Positions 37,035 through 46,738 of a stretch of 64,000 bases of DNA are shown here, piece after piece. Under the pieces are notes generated by a model that saw only the letters and a list, made by a program, of their open reading frames with translations, searched no databases and was not told the DNA's origin. Where the stretch lies: assembly GCA_014055465.1 (NCBI GenBank), contig WIAF01000012.1, forward strand, positions 53,796 to 117,795. Direction: 5' to 3'. This DNA comes from Nitrospira sp. CR1.1. Its GTDB lineage: Bacteria; Nitrospirota; Nitrospiria; Nitrospirales; Nitrospiraceae. Position 1 is the stretch's first letter; the number at the start of each line of letters is the position of its first letter. The translations under genes were made by a program, and so were the position numbers.

Positions 37035-38465
37035 TCATTTCCCGATACAAAACTCGGCAAAAATACGCTCCAGAATCTCATCGGTCGTAATGATGCCCGT
37101 AATTTCTCCTAAGGCATCTGCCGCGGTACGGAGATCCATCGCGACCAATTCCCCGGCACGGCCGGCCTCGACGGACTGCCGGGCCTGATCGACTCCTTGC
37201 AGCGCCCGTTCAAGCGCGGCCGCGTGGCGAAGGTTCGTGACCAGCACACCGTCGTTCGACTCCAAACTGCCCGGTAGCAGCCGGCTGCGAATGGCCTCTC
37301 GCAATTCGTCCAGCCCGATCCGCAACGTGGCGGAAATCTCGAAAACATCGCCATGGCCAGAATAGGCCCGCCCGAGATCCTCTCTCAACAATTGACGCGG
37401 CAAGTCGCATTTATTGACGACCAGCAGCGCACGCTCGGATTCCGGCTGAGCAAGGAGGGCACGATCGCTTTCCGACAAGGGTTGGGACCCGTCCAGGAGT
37501 ATCAGCGCAAGATCGGCGTCTGCCCAGGCCAGTCGGCTACGGCGGATGCCTTCGACTTCTATCGGATCGTCTGTTATGCGGATTCCTGCCGTATCGACCA
37601 ATCGCACGGGAATGCCATCGATGCTGACCAGTTCTTCCAGCAGATCCCGGGTCGTGCCGGGAATAGGAGTCACAATGGCCCGATCGCTCTGCAACAGGGC
37701 GTTCATCAAACTGGACTTCCCGACATTTGGACGTCCCAGGATAGCCACCACTGCCCCTTCTCTCCAGATACGGCCGTCACGTCCCGATCGAACCAAATGC
37801 CGTAGCTTATGCAGGGTGGCATCGAGCAGCCGCATCAATTCGTCCTGGCGGACAAACGAAATATCTTCCTCTGCAAAATCCAAGGCGGCTTCGACGTGCG
37901 CCAGCGCGACAACCAGCCCGGAGCGGATCTCCTCCACGTGACGAGACAACTCGCCCCGTCGCTGGGACTGGGCAAGGGTCAGGCTGCGTGCGGTCTTCGC
38001 GCGAATGGTGTCGAGCACCGCTTCCGCTTGCGCAAGATCGAGACGCCCGTTCAGAAAAGCCCGTTTCGTAAATTCACCCGGGTCCGCAAGCCTCGCACCC
38101 GCCGAGAGTAATCCCCGGCACACCTGCTCCAGAATGACCGGACCACCATGGCATTGCACTTCCACGACATCCTCCCCGGTGAAGGAATGCGGGCCTTTCA
38201 TCACGACAACGAGCGCTTCATCGATAAAATCGGGCTCACGCACGTCTTGCGTGGCGGCAGCAGGCGGGTTCGTATCGCGTGCACGGAGGTCGGCGAGCGT
38301 CAGCTGATGCGTACGAAGAGCGTGAAGCGATTTACCCGATCGGAGACGCACAACCTGAGAGGCCACTTCGAGAGCGCGATGGCCGCTAATGCGGAGTATG
38401 CCGACCCCTCCTTCGCCGGGAGGTGTGGCGATGGCACAGATGGTATCGTCTAGCGCGCCAAGCAT
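37035..38465 (-). CDS. mnmE: tRNA modification GTPase MnmE
   Basis: 476 residues. N-terminal folate-binding domain opens TICAIATPPGEGGVGILRISG; the inserted G domain has GRPNVGKSSLMNALL (G1), TPIPGTTRD (G2), DTAGI (G3) and NKCD (G4); the C-terminus ends FCIGK, the catalytic Cys motif. Partner of MnmG in wobble uridine modification. A 21-base gap follows the end of yidC. Confidence 0.97.
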   Translation of the reverse strand: MLGALDDTICAIATPPGEGGVGILRISGHRALEVASQVVRLRSGKSLHALRTHQLTLADLRARDTNPPAAATQDVREPDFIDEALVVVMKGPHSFTGEDVVEVQCHGGPVILEQVCRGLLSAGARLADPGEFTKRAFLNGRLDLAQAEAVLDTIRAKTARSLTLAQSQRRGELSRHVEEIRSGLVVALAHVEAALDFAEEDISFVRQDELMRLLDATLHKLRHLVRSGRDGRIWREGAVVAILGRPNVGKSSLMNALLQSDRAIVTPIPGTTRDLLEELVSIDGIPVRLVDTAGIRITDDPIEVEGIRRSRLAWADADLALILLDGSQPLSESDRALLAQPESERALLVVNKCDLPRQLLREDLGRAYSGHGDVFEISATLRIGLDELREAIRSRLLPGSLESNDGVLVTNLRHAAALERALQGVDQARQSVEAGRAGELVAMDLRTAADALGEITGIITTDEILERIFAEFCIGK

Positions 38466-38486
38466 GACGCACCCGGTGAGGTGGTA

Positions 38487-40238
38487 TTATTCGGCGGAGG
38501 AGGTGCTTCGCCGCTTACCGTTACTTTTCTGTTCTTTTGACTCTTCAATGGCAGCAGCCGCAACGTCCTCCGAAGGCGCTTGCCACTTCTTCCCGAACAA
38601 CCGCTCGGTCACGACCTGCTGAGTAATCGTGAGTGTATTGTTCGTCAACCAGTACAACACTAAGCCCGCCGGGAAGTTCACGAACAGGAAGGTCATGAAG
38701 ACCGGCAGGAACAACATGATCTTCGCTTGCGTCGGGTCCATTGTGGTCGGGGTAATCTTTTGCTGAATGACCATGGTGGCGCCCATGATGATGGGCAGCA
38801 CGTAATAAGGATCCTGCACCGAGAGATCTTTGATCCACAGCATGAACGGCGCTTGCCGAAGATCGATGGTCATATAGAGGATATTAAAGAGCGCGACAAA
38901 GACCGGCATCTGCAGCACCATCGGTAGACAGCCGCCGACGGGGTTCACCCGATGATCCTTGTATAGTTTGATCAATTCCTTGTTCAGCCGTTCGCGATCA
39001 TCCTTAAACTTATTCTGGACAGCCAGGACTTTCGGTTGAATGACCTGCATCTGCTTCATCGACTTGTAGCTTTTATACTGCAACGGCACGAACATCAGCT
39101 TGATCAACATGGTCAAGAGAATGATCGTGACCCCATAATTGTGCGTAAATTCGTGGAGAAAGCGCAAAACATAGAAAATCGGCTTCGCCACCGCCTTGAC
39201 CAGTCCCCAGCTGCCAAAAACAAACCAGCCGAAGTCGATCGTGTCTTCCAGACCCGCATTGAATCCTTTGAGGGTGTCGTACTCTTTGGGACCGGCATAG
39301 AGCTGCATTGCCATCGTTGAGCCGGCAGTCGGAGCAGGGAAACGGACACCGGCGGACACCAGCTTGTCCCCTTCTTTTTTCGCAAGAGCCGCCGCAGCCT
39401 TCTGCGGCATCAAGACGCTAAGAAAATACTTGTCCTGAATGGCAGACCACTTCACGTCCCCCTTGCGCTCGGCTTCGCCGTCAGGCGTCTCCTTCAGCAC
39501 CTTGTCATCGACTAGGGACGCCGATCCCATCAGGCCAATAAATCCTTCACCCCATTCTACGATGCCAAAATTGGTCCCAAGGGTCACGTCCACCGGCGTA
39601 GTCAGACCTTGTGTCCGGATCGCAATGTCCACCACATACGATTCGTGATGGAAGGTCAAATCCTTCTCAATGTCCACATTCCGCTGCGCGTCGTGATACC
39701 GGAATATGAGGTGACCGGTAGGATGGGCACTATCTAGACGAGAGAAGTCCTGAGTCACCTGGTAGAGGGCAGAACCGACGTCGGAGGTAAACGACTGATC
39801 GTTGGTGACCAGACTGAGAGGCCCCTTGAAGCGCCCTCCCGCGTATACCAGCTGCACCGGCACAGGCCCCTGCTCGGTTGCGGTGGTATACCGCTTCAAC
39901 TCCCAGGACTTGATCACTCCCCCGCGGTTGCTCAACTTGGCCCGAAACAACTCTGTATCTACTTCGATCGTCTGTTCTTCTGTTGTCGGTCCCGTCACGC
40001 CCTCGGATGCCGCAGGCTGGGAATTGGAACTGGTAGAAGCGGAAGACACAGGACTCGCAGTCTGGGTTGAGGCCTTCTCGGATCCCGCCGACTTGTTTTC
40101 GGCGACTGGGGTATTTGCCGTGGTCGCGACTTGTACAGGTTCCGACGGCGGAAGCAGCCCCATGCCTTTGAGCAGATAGTCATAGCCGATAACGACGGCC
40201 AGAGAGATGATGAGGAAAACAACGACGCGTTTTTCCAT
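38487..40238 (-). CDS. yidC: Membrane protein insertase YidC
   Basis: 583 residues. N-terminal membrane span (RVVVFLIISLAVVIGYDYLL), a Ser/Thr/Pro linker, a large periplasmic domain (about 90-350) and the conserved five-span core from about 365 with EFTHNYGVTIILLTMLIKLMFVPLQYKSYKSM, MQMPVFVALFNILY and LPVFMTFLFVNFPAGLVLYWLTNN. The long P1 domain marks the Gram-negative type. It lies between mnmE and yidD with no jag/khpB gene in between. Confidence 0.97.
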   Translation of the reverse strand: MEKRVVVFLIISLAVVIGYDYLLKGMGLLPPSEPVQVATTANTPVAENKSAGSEKASTQTASPVSSASTSSNSQPAASEGVTGPTTEEQTIEVDTELFRAKLSNRGGVIKSWELKRYTTATEQGPVPVQLVYAGGRFKGPLSLVTNDQSFTSDVGSALYQVTQDFSRLDSAHPTGHLIFRYHDAQRNVDIEKDLTFHHESYVVDIAIRTQGLTTPVDVTLGTNFGIVEWGEGFIGLMGSASLVDDKVLKETPDGEAERKGDVKWSAIQDKYFLSVLMPQKAAAALAKKEGDKLVSAGVRFPAPTAGSTMAMQLYAGPKEYDTLKGFNAGLEDTIDFGWFVFGSWGLVKAVAKPIFYVLRFLHEFTHNYGVTIILLTMLIKLMFVPLQYKSYKSMKQMQVIQPKVLAVQNKFKDDRERLNKELIKLYKDHRVNPVGGCLPMVLQMPVFVALFNILYMTIDLRQAPFMLWIKDLSVQDPYYVLPIIMGATMVIQQKITPTTMDPTQAKIMLFLPVFMTFLFVNFPAGLVLYWLTNNTLTITQQVVTERLFGKKWQAPSEDVAAAAIEESKEQKSNGKRRSTSSAE

Positions 40239-40284
40239 GAACGTTACGTACTAAGTAAAGAATGAGTGGTTGTTGTCACAGCGA

Positions 40285-40548
40285 TCACCGTACCGGATCC
40301 ACTCCGCCGGGATGGAATGGGTGACATTTCAGGAGCCGTCGCCCAGCCATGACTCCTCCCTTGAACAGTCCATATCGTTCGATGGCGTCTTGAGCATAGA
40401 CTGAACAGGTCGGGTGAAAGCGGCACGCAGGACCCAGCATCGGCGACAGACAGGCTCGATAGACCGACAGGAGGCCGATACACAAATACCTCACGACGAG
40501 GGATCCCCAAAACGGGCTAACCGCTGTCTTTGCAATGTGCTGCGCCAT
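40285..40548 (-). CDS. yidD: Membrane protein insertion efficiency factor YidD
   Basis: 87 residues from the internal ATG at 40548; the longer frame to 40752 is the rnpA antisense-frame overlap and not family-like. The diagnostic block YRACLSPMLGPACRFHPTCSVYAQDAI and HPFHPGGVDPV are complete, with an amphipathic helix ahead. It overlaps rnpA by 58 bases, as in many genomes, and helps YidC-dependent insertion. Confidence 0.93.
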   Translation of the reverse strand: MAQHIAKTAVSPFWGSLVVRYLCIGLLSVYRACLSPMLGPACRFHPTCSVYAQDAIERYGLFKGGVMAGRRLLKCHPFHPGGVDPVR

Positions 40549-40862
40549 ACGCTTTGCAGGTCCACGAACGGCAAATTCAGGCAATCTCGCTTCGGAAATA
40601 CAAGAAATGCATGCCCCGATACCAAAGACGGCCGAACTGCGCGGCCCAATTCCCGAAACAGACGCTTCGCCCTGTTCCGACGCACCGCCGTTCCAAACCG
40701 TCTCCCGATGACAATCCCCATCATGGCATCCTGAGGCATCATACCCGGACAAATTTGGAGATTGAACAATCCTGTTGAAACACGTCGTCCATTTTTCTTA
40801 ACGAGCTGGATATCCCGGCTCCGTTTCAAGAAAAACGGCGCAGACGCCCGTCCTGCCGTCAT
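40491..40862 (-). CDS. rnpA: Ribonuclease P protein component
   Basis: 123 residues from ATG 40862. FLKRSRDIQLVKKNGRRVSTG and the RNR motif VIGRRFGTAVRRNRAKRLFRE are characteristic; the fold binds the 5' leader of pre-tRNA with the RNase P RNA (not in this window). Located between rpmH and yidD in the usual order. Confidence 0.95.
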   Translation of the reverse strand: MTAGRASAPFFLKRSRDIQLVKKNGRRVSTGLFNLQICPGMMPQDAMMGIVIGRRFGTAVRRNRAKRLFRELGRAVRPSLVSGHAFLVFPKRDCLNLPFVDLQSVWRSTLQRQRLARFGDPSS

Positions 40863-41041
40863 AACCGACCTGTCTACGGGTGACCAGGGTCGACCGCGCC
40901 TTCCCAACCGGAAGCGGCGTACCGCCCTAGGTGTCGCCCTTGTTCTTCCACGACCAGGCTAAGACGACAGTACTCACCCACGGTGACCACCCACCACCTG
41001 GATGTTTGCCTACATGCAGATTGCCTAGCGGCAGGAAAGAA

Positions 41042-41179
41042 TCAGACGGTGAGGCGAGCGCGGCCCTTGGCTCTGCGACGAGCGATAACTTTGCGGCCGT
41101 TCTTCGTGCTCATGCGCTTCCGAAATCCATGCTCCCGCTTGCGCTTGAGATTCGAAGGTTGCTTAAACGTGAACGACAT
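41042..41179 (-). CDS. rpmH: Ribosomal protein L34
   Basis: 45 residues starting [20 protein letters not shown] and ending [12 protein letters not shown], a complete match to L34. The Shine-Dalgarno AAGGAG is seven bases before the ATG. First gene of the rpmH-rnpA-yidD-yidC transcript. The typical neighbour dnaA is not found on its other side. Confidence 0.97.
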   Translation of the reverse strand: MSFTFKQPSNLKRKREHGFRKRMSTKNGRKVIARRRAKGRARLTV

Positions 41180-41223
41180 GGCGCACTCCTTCCCGAAAGA
41201 TCATTTTTCAATGAAGAGGCCGC

Positions 41224-41252
41224 ATTATAGGGGCGCAATGTAAGGCTGTCAA
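41224..41252 (-). promoter_or_regulatory. Perfect consensus sigma-70 promoter of rpmH
   Basis: On the minus strand TTGACA (41247-41252), a 17-base spacer and TATAAT (41224-41229), both exact consensus. It is about 45 bases before the rpmH start codon and should drive the rpmH-rnpA-yidD-yidC transcript strongly. Confidence 0.9.
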
Positions 41253-41356
41253 TCAATCTACAACCGGGTCTGGGCCGCGAAATTAAGCAAATGAAATCCA
41301 AACCGCATACACCTTGCACTTTCTCCCGATGCACAGACACCCAACCCGCCTTATTC

Positions 41357-41500
41357 ACGGGCACTTCTGCTGCGACGGGCCGGCGGGCTCGCGCCTCAGC
41401 CCCTCACCGTCCTGCACGAGTACGCCACGGGCCCTCCCGGCTCCGCGCCGGTCTCGCAACGTGACGCGGCGACTGCATGACGAACCGTCATGAATAATGC
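41357..41500 (-). repeat. Dispersed intergenic repeat, copy B
   Basis: Minus-strand copy of the family found at 12692-12862. Left block TGACGGTTCGTCATG, AGTCGCCGCGTCACGTTGCG, AGACCGGCGC is nearly identical; middle GCAGGACGGTGAGGGG and GCGCGAGCCCGCCGG match; the right block is more divergent (CCCGTCGCAGCAG). It lies upstream of rpmH, outside genes. Confidence 0.7.
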
Positions 41501-41837
41501 GGAAGAAGAGTCATCCGTTCTTGAGGCACTCTTGCCCGATTGCGGCAAAGATGCCACAGCAGATAGCCAGCTCGGCAACTGAACCTTTCATCGTAACTAT
41601 TTGTTCTCGCGAGGCATTCAACGGCCGCGGTCAGAATGAAATTCCTGGCACCTACATTGCGTAGGAAGATTTTGGGTTCATGGGACCAGCGCCATTCACG
41701 TGGAGCCGGCAAGAAGACGCGGCACAGTAGCAGCGCAATCAGCAATGGGACAACACGGTAACGCTACCGCAGGGTTGAGGACAAAAGACGAGAAGAACTC
41801 GCGGGATCAGCCATTCACAATATAGAATATCCCCATT

Positions 41838-42986
41838 ATGAGCCGCCCACATCAAATCTTCCGCATCTTCTCTAGCTTCACCCTCGTCGGCCTCTTGGCG
41901 ATGGGTGTGGGCGGGTGCGTCGAAACTGTTCCCGAGGAATTGGTAGAAGCCATCGAGAGCATCGACCGTGATCTGGTGACACTTCGAGCCTCCGATGTCA
42001 CTCCGGAAGACTATTCCAAGTTCTCCCGCCAATGGATTGCGCTAAAGGGTCGAATCCAGTCCGAAGAAAATATCGTCCGGTGGCCCTGGGAAGACAATGA
42101 GCTGGAAACCGACCTGGAAGCCCTTCAAATCGAGGGCACGCAGCTTGTGAGCAACGTGAATAGCCGCATTCAAGCACAGCGCACCACCGCCGAAACCAAA
42201 TTAGCCAGGATCGAACAACGGCTCCGACTCCTCAACACCCGGGTAGGAGACATCGGCAGCCGTGTGGTGCTCGGCGAGCATCCGGTCGAAACTGAAATGC
42301 ACGTCAAACAGGCCCGGCTGTTCCTTGAACAGGGACAATTTGAACATTCGATCATGGCCTCAGAGCAGGCCGGCAAGATTCTGCTTACCCAAACCGAATT
42401 ACTCACGAACGAATTAGGGCGATATGCGGACGATAATCTTATCGCGGCCTGGCGAGAATCTGCACAACGAACCATCGACTGGTCTCGAACGCATCGGGCC
42501 CAAGCCATTGTCGTCAGCAAGGCTGACCGCGTCCTCACGCTGTATAAGAACGGTCGCAAAGTACTCACCTATCCCATTCGATTAGGATCACGAGGCATCA
42601 AGGCAAAGCAGCACTATGGCGATGGCGCAACCCCTGAAGGCGAATATCGCATTCAACGCAAACGCGGGCCTGGACAAACGCCCTACTTCCGCGCCCTGAT
42701 TCTCGACTATCCCAACATCGACGACCGGCGTCGATTTGAGGAAGCCCAAAAGGCAGGGTTGATCCCCAAAAGCCACCATATGCCGGGGCTCATTCAGCTT
42801 CACGGCATCGCGCAAGGGATTTCAGATCAACCGTATGGCAGTATCGTGCTGGACAACCCCCAGATTGCCCGGCTTTTTGATCAGGTCGCCGTGGGGACAC
42901 CGGTCACTATCGTCGGCGCGTTGGAATCCCAGAACTCCATCTCGCTTGTCCTGGCTGACCTGGGCGATCAGGAAGAGGAAACCTAG
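41838..42986 (+). CDS. YkuD-fold lipoprotein, L,D-transpeptidase-like lacking catalytic Cys
   Basis: 382 residues. Lipobox VGGC with Cys27 gives a lipid anchor. Residues about 30-210 are a long helical, coiled-coil domain; about 220-370 are a YkuD fold (AIVVSKADRVLTLYKNGRKV; LGSRGIKAKQHYGDGATPEGEYRI; LIQLHG). The active-site sequence SHGC is replaced by PYGS: Ser335 stands where Cys is expected, and the spacing from His322 is shortened. It is therefore likely inactive as a transpeptidase, perhaps a wall-binding or regulatory protein. Confidence 0.75.
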   Translation: MSRPHQIFRIFSSFTLVGLLAMGVGGCVETVPEELVEAIESIDRDLVTLRASDVTPEDYSKFSRQWIALKGRIQSEENIVRWPWEDNELETDLEALQIEGTQLVSNVNSRIQAQRTTAETKLARIEQRLRLLNTRVGDIGSRVVLGEHPVETEMHVKQARLFLEQGQFEHSIMASEQAGKILLTQTELLTNELGRYADDNLIAAWRESAQRTIDWSRTHRAQAIVVSKADRVLTLYKNGRKVLTYPIRLGSRGIKAKQHYGDGATPEGEYRIQRKRGPGQTPYFRALILDYPNIDDRRRFEEAQKAGLIPKSHHMPGLIQLHGIAQGISDQPYGSIVLDNPQIARLFDQVAVGTPVTIVGALESQNSISLVLADLGDQEEET

Positions 42987-43171
42987 CGTACGCCACGCTC
43001 CGCCTTTATCAGCTCTGCCGCCTCTGCACTTCCTTTCCAACATCAGACCGACTCTTCATCTCCCGCAGCATCCCAGCAACCTTCCCGGTTTGCCTTTTCA
43101 AACTCCCGAACCTAAGATAGGACTTAGTCAACGTGCATCTTCGTTCCTCCACCTATGGAAGAGAGCGTGTT

Positions 43172-44872
43172 ATGCCGATCCGCCCCAAGGTGTCATCCTT
43201 TCTGGACGACCAGACCCTCGCGACGACATTCGATGATCTGGCGAGCAGCCGCGCGATTGAGCGCCTGTGGACACGAGACCATACCCTTTGGAAACCGAGT
43301 CCGGCTGAAATCGACAACAGACTGGGGTGGCTGATGGTCCTCGATCACATGCAGGACGGACTTTCCGATCTGCGAAGCTTTGCTCAGGCCGCTCGGGAGG
43401 CTCGCACGACCGACGTGGTGCTGCTTGGAATGGGAGGCAGCAGTCTGGGGCCAGAAGTATTGCGCTGCACCTTCGGCTCTTCGAAGGGCGCGCCTCGACT
43501 CTGGGTCTTGGACTCCACCGTACCAGGCTGGGTACGGCAGGTAACCACCGCGATCCAACCGGCCCGGACATTGTTTCTTGTCGCGAGCAAATCCGGCGGA
43601 ACGATCGAAGTCATGTCTCTCTTCGCCCACTTCTGGGAACTTGTCCATCAGACAAGAGGGCATCGCGGCGGCGCGCAATTTATCGCCATTACAGATCCTG
43701 GAACCGGGCTCGAACAACTCGCGCGGGAGCGCGGGTTTTGGCGCACCTTCACCAACCAGCCGGACATCGGCGGACGCTACTCCGTCCTCTCGTATTTTGG
43801 ACTGGTTCCAGCTGCTCTGCTTGGACTGGACGTGGGAAAACTCCTCACTCGCGCACTGGCCATGCGCGAAGCCTGTCGGGATACGGCGGCGAAAGAGAAT
43901 CCTGGAGCCGCCCTGGGAGGCATGATGGCAGCCATGGCCCGAAACGGGCGGGACAAGGTCACCCTTCTCACCTCACCTGCGCTGACCTCATTCGGACTCT
44001 GGGTGGAGCAATTGCTTGCCGAAAGCACGGGAAAGGAAGGGACCGGACTTATCCCCGTGGCAGGAGAACCGCTCGCATCACCGACCGCTTATGGGTCCGA
44101 TCGGGTATTTGTCTCGCTGCGGCTGAGAGGCGATCGCAATGCTTCCCTGGATCGAACTGTTACCGCTCTACAGCGAGCAGGACATCCCGTTTATTCCTTA
44201 CACCTGAAGGATCGCTACGATCTGGGTGGCGAGTTTTTCCGGTGGGAGTTCGCCACGGCCATCGCCGGCCATGCACTCGGCATTCATCCATTCGACCAAC
44301 CGAATGTACAGGAAAGCAAAGACAACACGGGCCGCGTCTTGAAAGAAGTGGAAACCCAGGGGAAATTACCCACCCTTGCGGTGCTGACACCGAAACAGGC
44401 CTTGACGCAGTTGCTCGAACAGACGACGCCGAATCGGTACGTGGCCATTCTGGCCTACACCACTCCCACACCTCAGATGGAAGCGGCATTGCGAGCACTA
44501 CGCAAGGCGCTCATGGTGCGATACCACCTGGCTACGACGGCAGGATATGGCCCTCGCTATCTCCATTCGACGGGACAACTTCACAAGGGCGGACCGAACA
44601 CCGGACTGTTTCTCCAGTTGGTCGATACGATGAAGCCGGATCTCGCAGTCCCGGAAAAATTCTATTCGTTCGGCACCCTGGCTCAAGCTCAGGCCATCGG
44701 TGATTTGCAATCGCTGCACACGCACCAGCGCCCGGCCGTCCGGATTGCTCTTGGACCGAATCCCGCACGGACCGTCCGCAGCCTTGTGACCCTCCTCACA
44801 CCAGCCAAGGCTACGCGCCGGAAATCCGTTCCTAAGAAACGGACGACTGGAACTCGTCGCACCCGCCGTTGA
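43172..44872 (+). CDS. pgi: Glucose-6-phosphate isomerase (Pgi domain of the Tal-Pgi type)
   Basis: 566 residues from ATG 43172. The sequence follows the isomerase part of bifunctional transaldolase/phosphoglucose isomerases: LLGMGGSSLGPEVL, LFLVASKSGGTIEVMSLFAHFW (SIS domain), ITDPGTGLEQLA, QLHKGGPNTGLFLQL and the HPFDQPNVQESKDN catalytic block. No transaldolase domain is attached. It interconverts glucose-6-P and fructose-6-P. First of four sugar-phosphate genes in tight order; only one base separates it from pgl. Confidence 0.9.
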   Translation: MPIRPKVSSFLDDQTLATTFDDLASSRAIERLWTRDHTLWKPSPAEIDNRLGWLMVLDHMQDGLSDLRSFAQAAREARTTDVVLLGMGGSSLGPEVLRCTFGSSKGAPRLWVLDSTVPGWVRQVTTAIQPARTLFLVASKSGGTIEVMSLFAHFWELVHQTRGHRGGAQFIAITDPGTGLEQLARERGFWRTFTNQPDIGGRYSVLSYFGLVPAALLGLDVGKLLTRALAMREACRDTAAKENPGAALGGMMAAMARNGRDKVTLLTSPALTSFGLWVEQLLAESTGKEGTGLIPVAGEPLASPTAYGSDRVFVSLRLRGDRNASLDRTVTALQRAGHPVYSLHLKDRYDLGGEFFRWEFATAIAGHALGIHPFDQPNVQESKDNTGRVLKEVETQGKLPTLAVLTPKQALTQLLEQTTPNRYVAILAYTTPTPQMEAALRALRKALMVRYHLATTAGYGPRYLHSTGQLHKGGPNTGLFLQLVDTMKPDLAVPEKFYSFGTLAQAQAIGDLQSLHTHQRPAVRIALGPNPARTVRSLVTLLTPAKATRRKSVPKKRTTGTRRTRR

Positions 44873-44873
44873 G

Positions 44874-45644
44874 ATGACACAAACACCGGCACATCACATC
44901 TTCGCGGATGCGCACGCACTCGTCCACGCCGCAGCAACACTCTTCGTAGCCGTGGGGCAACAAGCGATCAGGGAACGTACGCGGTTTCTCGTGGCTCTTT
45001 CCGGAGGCTCCACTCCGAAGGCGCTCTACACAGTCCTGACGAGCCAGGAATTCGCAACACGTCTCGACTGGAGCAAGGTGCACTTCCTCTTCGGTGATGA
45101 GCGCGCGGTTCCCCCTACGCACCACGACAGCAACTTTGCCCTGGCCAATACTCTGTTGTTCACACCGCTGAATATTCCATCAGCGCACATCCATCGGATG
45201 CGCGGGGAAGTCCTGCCGGATGCCGCGGCGATTCAGTACGAAGACCTATTGCGGCGCCTGACGGCCACCACACCCGGACAATGGCCGGTGCTGGACCTGG
45301 TTCTCCTGGGCATGGGGGAGGATGGTCACACAGCCTCGCTCTTCCCGGGCACGCCGGCTCTCACGGAACAGACCCGCTGGGTCACGCCCGGCCTATCCCC
45401 GCAAGGCACGCGATCCCGCATCACCCTGACCCTAGGTGTGATCAATCATGCGAGTGTGATACTGTTCCTCGTGACCGGAGTGAATAAGGCCAACGTCGTA
45501 CGTCGCATCCTCGAGAATCGTGCCGACGCCTCTGATTCTTATCCGGCAGCGCGTGTGCGTCCTGAGGCGGGACGACTGGTGTGGTATCTTGACCGCGCCG
45601 CGGCGTCCGAAATGGCTGCGGCGACAGACGGGTTATCATCCTAA
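44874..45644 (+). CDS. pgl: 6-phosphogluconolactonase
   Basis: 256 residues. DevB/SOL family: ALSGGSTPKALYTVL, VHFLFGDERAVPPTHHDSNF and VLLGMGEDGHTASLFPGTPAL are the signature motifs. Hydrolyses 6-phosphogluconolactone in the oxidative pentose phosphate pathway. zwf and gnd are not in the window. It sits between pgi and glk with 8 bases to the glk start. Confidence 0.95.
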   Translation: MTQTPAHHIFADAHALVHAAATLFVAVGQQAIRERTRFLVALSGGSTPKALYTVLTSQEFATRLDWSKVHFLFGDERAVPPTHHDSNFALANTLLFTPLNIPSAHIHRMRGEVLPDAAAIQYEDLLRRLTATTPGQWPVLDLVLLGMGEDGHTASLFPGTPALTEQTRWVTPGLSPQGTRSRITLTLGVINHASVILFLVTGVNKANVVRRILENRADASDSYPAARVRPEAGRLVWYLDRAAASEMAAATDGLSS

Positions 45645-45652
45645 GGGGAACC

Positions 45653-46738
45653 ATGATTCTGGCAGGCGATATCGGCGGGACGAAAACCAATTTGGCACTC
45701 TATGAGTGGACCACCGGACGTGTCGAACCCGTCCGCGAAGACAGCTTCCACAGTGCGGACTATAAAACCCTCGAGGAGATCATCGACGAATTCCTCAGCA
45801 CCCCGCCCCCCAAACCGGCGGCAGAGGGCGCGCTTGTAGACGAGCCCGTCGATCTAGACCGCGATGCGACGACAGAAACCGTCGAAACCGCTCCCGAACC
45901 GATCACATTAACGGCAGCCTGTTTGGGCGTGGCTGGACCGGTGATCGACAACCGTTGCCGAACGACCAATCTGCCCTGGTTCATTGACGGAGCCGCCCTG
46001 GCCGAACGATTCGTCATCCCCCGCGTGCGCCTCTTGAACGATCTGGAAGCCACCGCTCATGGCCTCCTCCATCTCACTGCCGATGAAGTCGTGGCGCTGA
46101 ACACGGGCGCCCCGCCCAAGAAAAAACAGGCCCTTGCCCTCATCGCGGCAGGAACCGGGCTCGGGGAATGTCTTCTCTACTGGGATGGAAGCCGCTACCA
46201 TCCCATGCCGTCGGAAGGCGGACATACCGATTTTGCGCCGAACAGCGACAGCGAGATCGAGCTGCTTCGACATCTCCGCGGCAGCTATCTCCACGTCAGC
46301 TATGAACGCATTGTGTCGGGACCCGGTCTGCATGCGATTTATGAGTATGTGCGTGACACGAAGAAAAATGAGCCGACCTGGCTGGCCGAAAAAATCAAAG
46401 CCGGGAATCCGGCAGCCGAAATCGCCGAGGCCGGACTCAAGGGCCAAGCCGAGATCGCCACACAGGCGCTGGATCTCTTCGCATCCATCTATGGGGCAGA
46501 AGCGGGCAATCTGGCGCTAAAAGCGCTCACCCTGGACGGAGTCTACGTCGCGGGAGGCATCGCCCCTAAACTACTCAAGAAACTGCAGGACGGCTCGTTC
46601 ATGCGCGGTTTCACCAACAAAGGCCGCTACAAACGGCTCATGACTCAGATTCCGGTGAAGGTCGTGATGAACGAAAAAACCGCCCTGCTCGGCGCCGCCT
46701 CCGTGGCGGCAGAACTCACATCGTCTCCTTCATTATGA
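45653..46738 (+). CDS. glk: Glucokinase
   Basis: 361 residues. MILAGDIGGTKTNLALYEW is the phosphate-1 motif of bacterial Glk; LLNDLEATAHGLL, IAAGTGLGECLL and GGHTDFAPNSDSEIELLRHL are further Glk family motifs, with VYVAGGIAPK near the end. Phosphorylates glucose with ATP. A hydrophilic insertion at about residues 55-80 is unusual. The stop overlaps the rpiA ATG by four bases (ATGA). Confidence 0.94.
   Translation: MILAGDIGGTKTNLALYEWTTGRVEPVREDSFHSADYKTLEEIIDEFLSTPPPKPAAEGALVDEPVDLDRDATTETVETAPEPITLTAACLGVAGPVIDNRCRTTNLPWFIDGAALAERFVIPRVRLLNDLEATAHGLLHLTADEVVALNTGAPPKKKQALALIAAGTGLGECLLYWDGSRYHPMPSEGGHTDFAPNSDSEIELLRHLRGSYLHVSYERIVSGPGLHAIYEYVRDTKKNEPTWLAEKIKAGNPAAEIAEAGLKGQAEIATQALDLFASIYGAEAGNLALKALTLDGVYVAGGIAPKLLKKLQDGSFMRGFTNKGRYKRLMTQIPVKVVMNEKTALLGAASVAAELTSSPSL

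Larger units (their letters stand above)
41180..41837. other. Intergenic region upstream of rpmH and the YkuD gene
   Basis: About 660 bases between divergent genes. It contains the rpmH promoter (41224-41252) and repeat copy B (41357-41500). No dnaA gene and no cluster of DnaA boxes are seen, although rpmH is usually next to dnaA. Confidence 0.5.
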
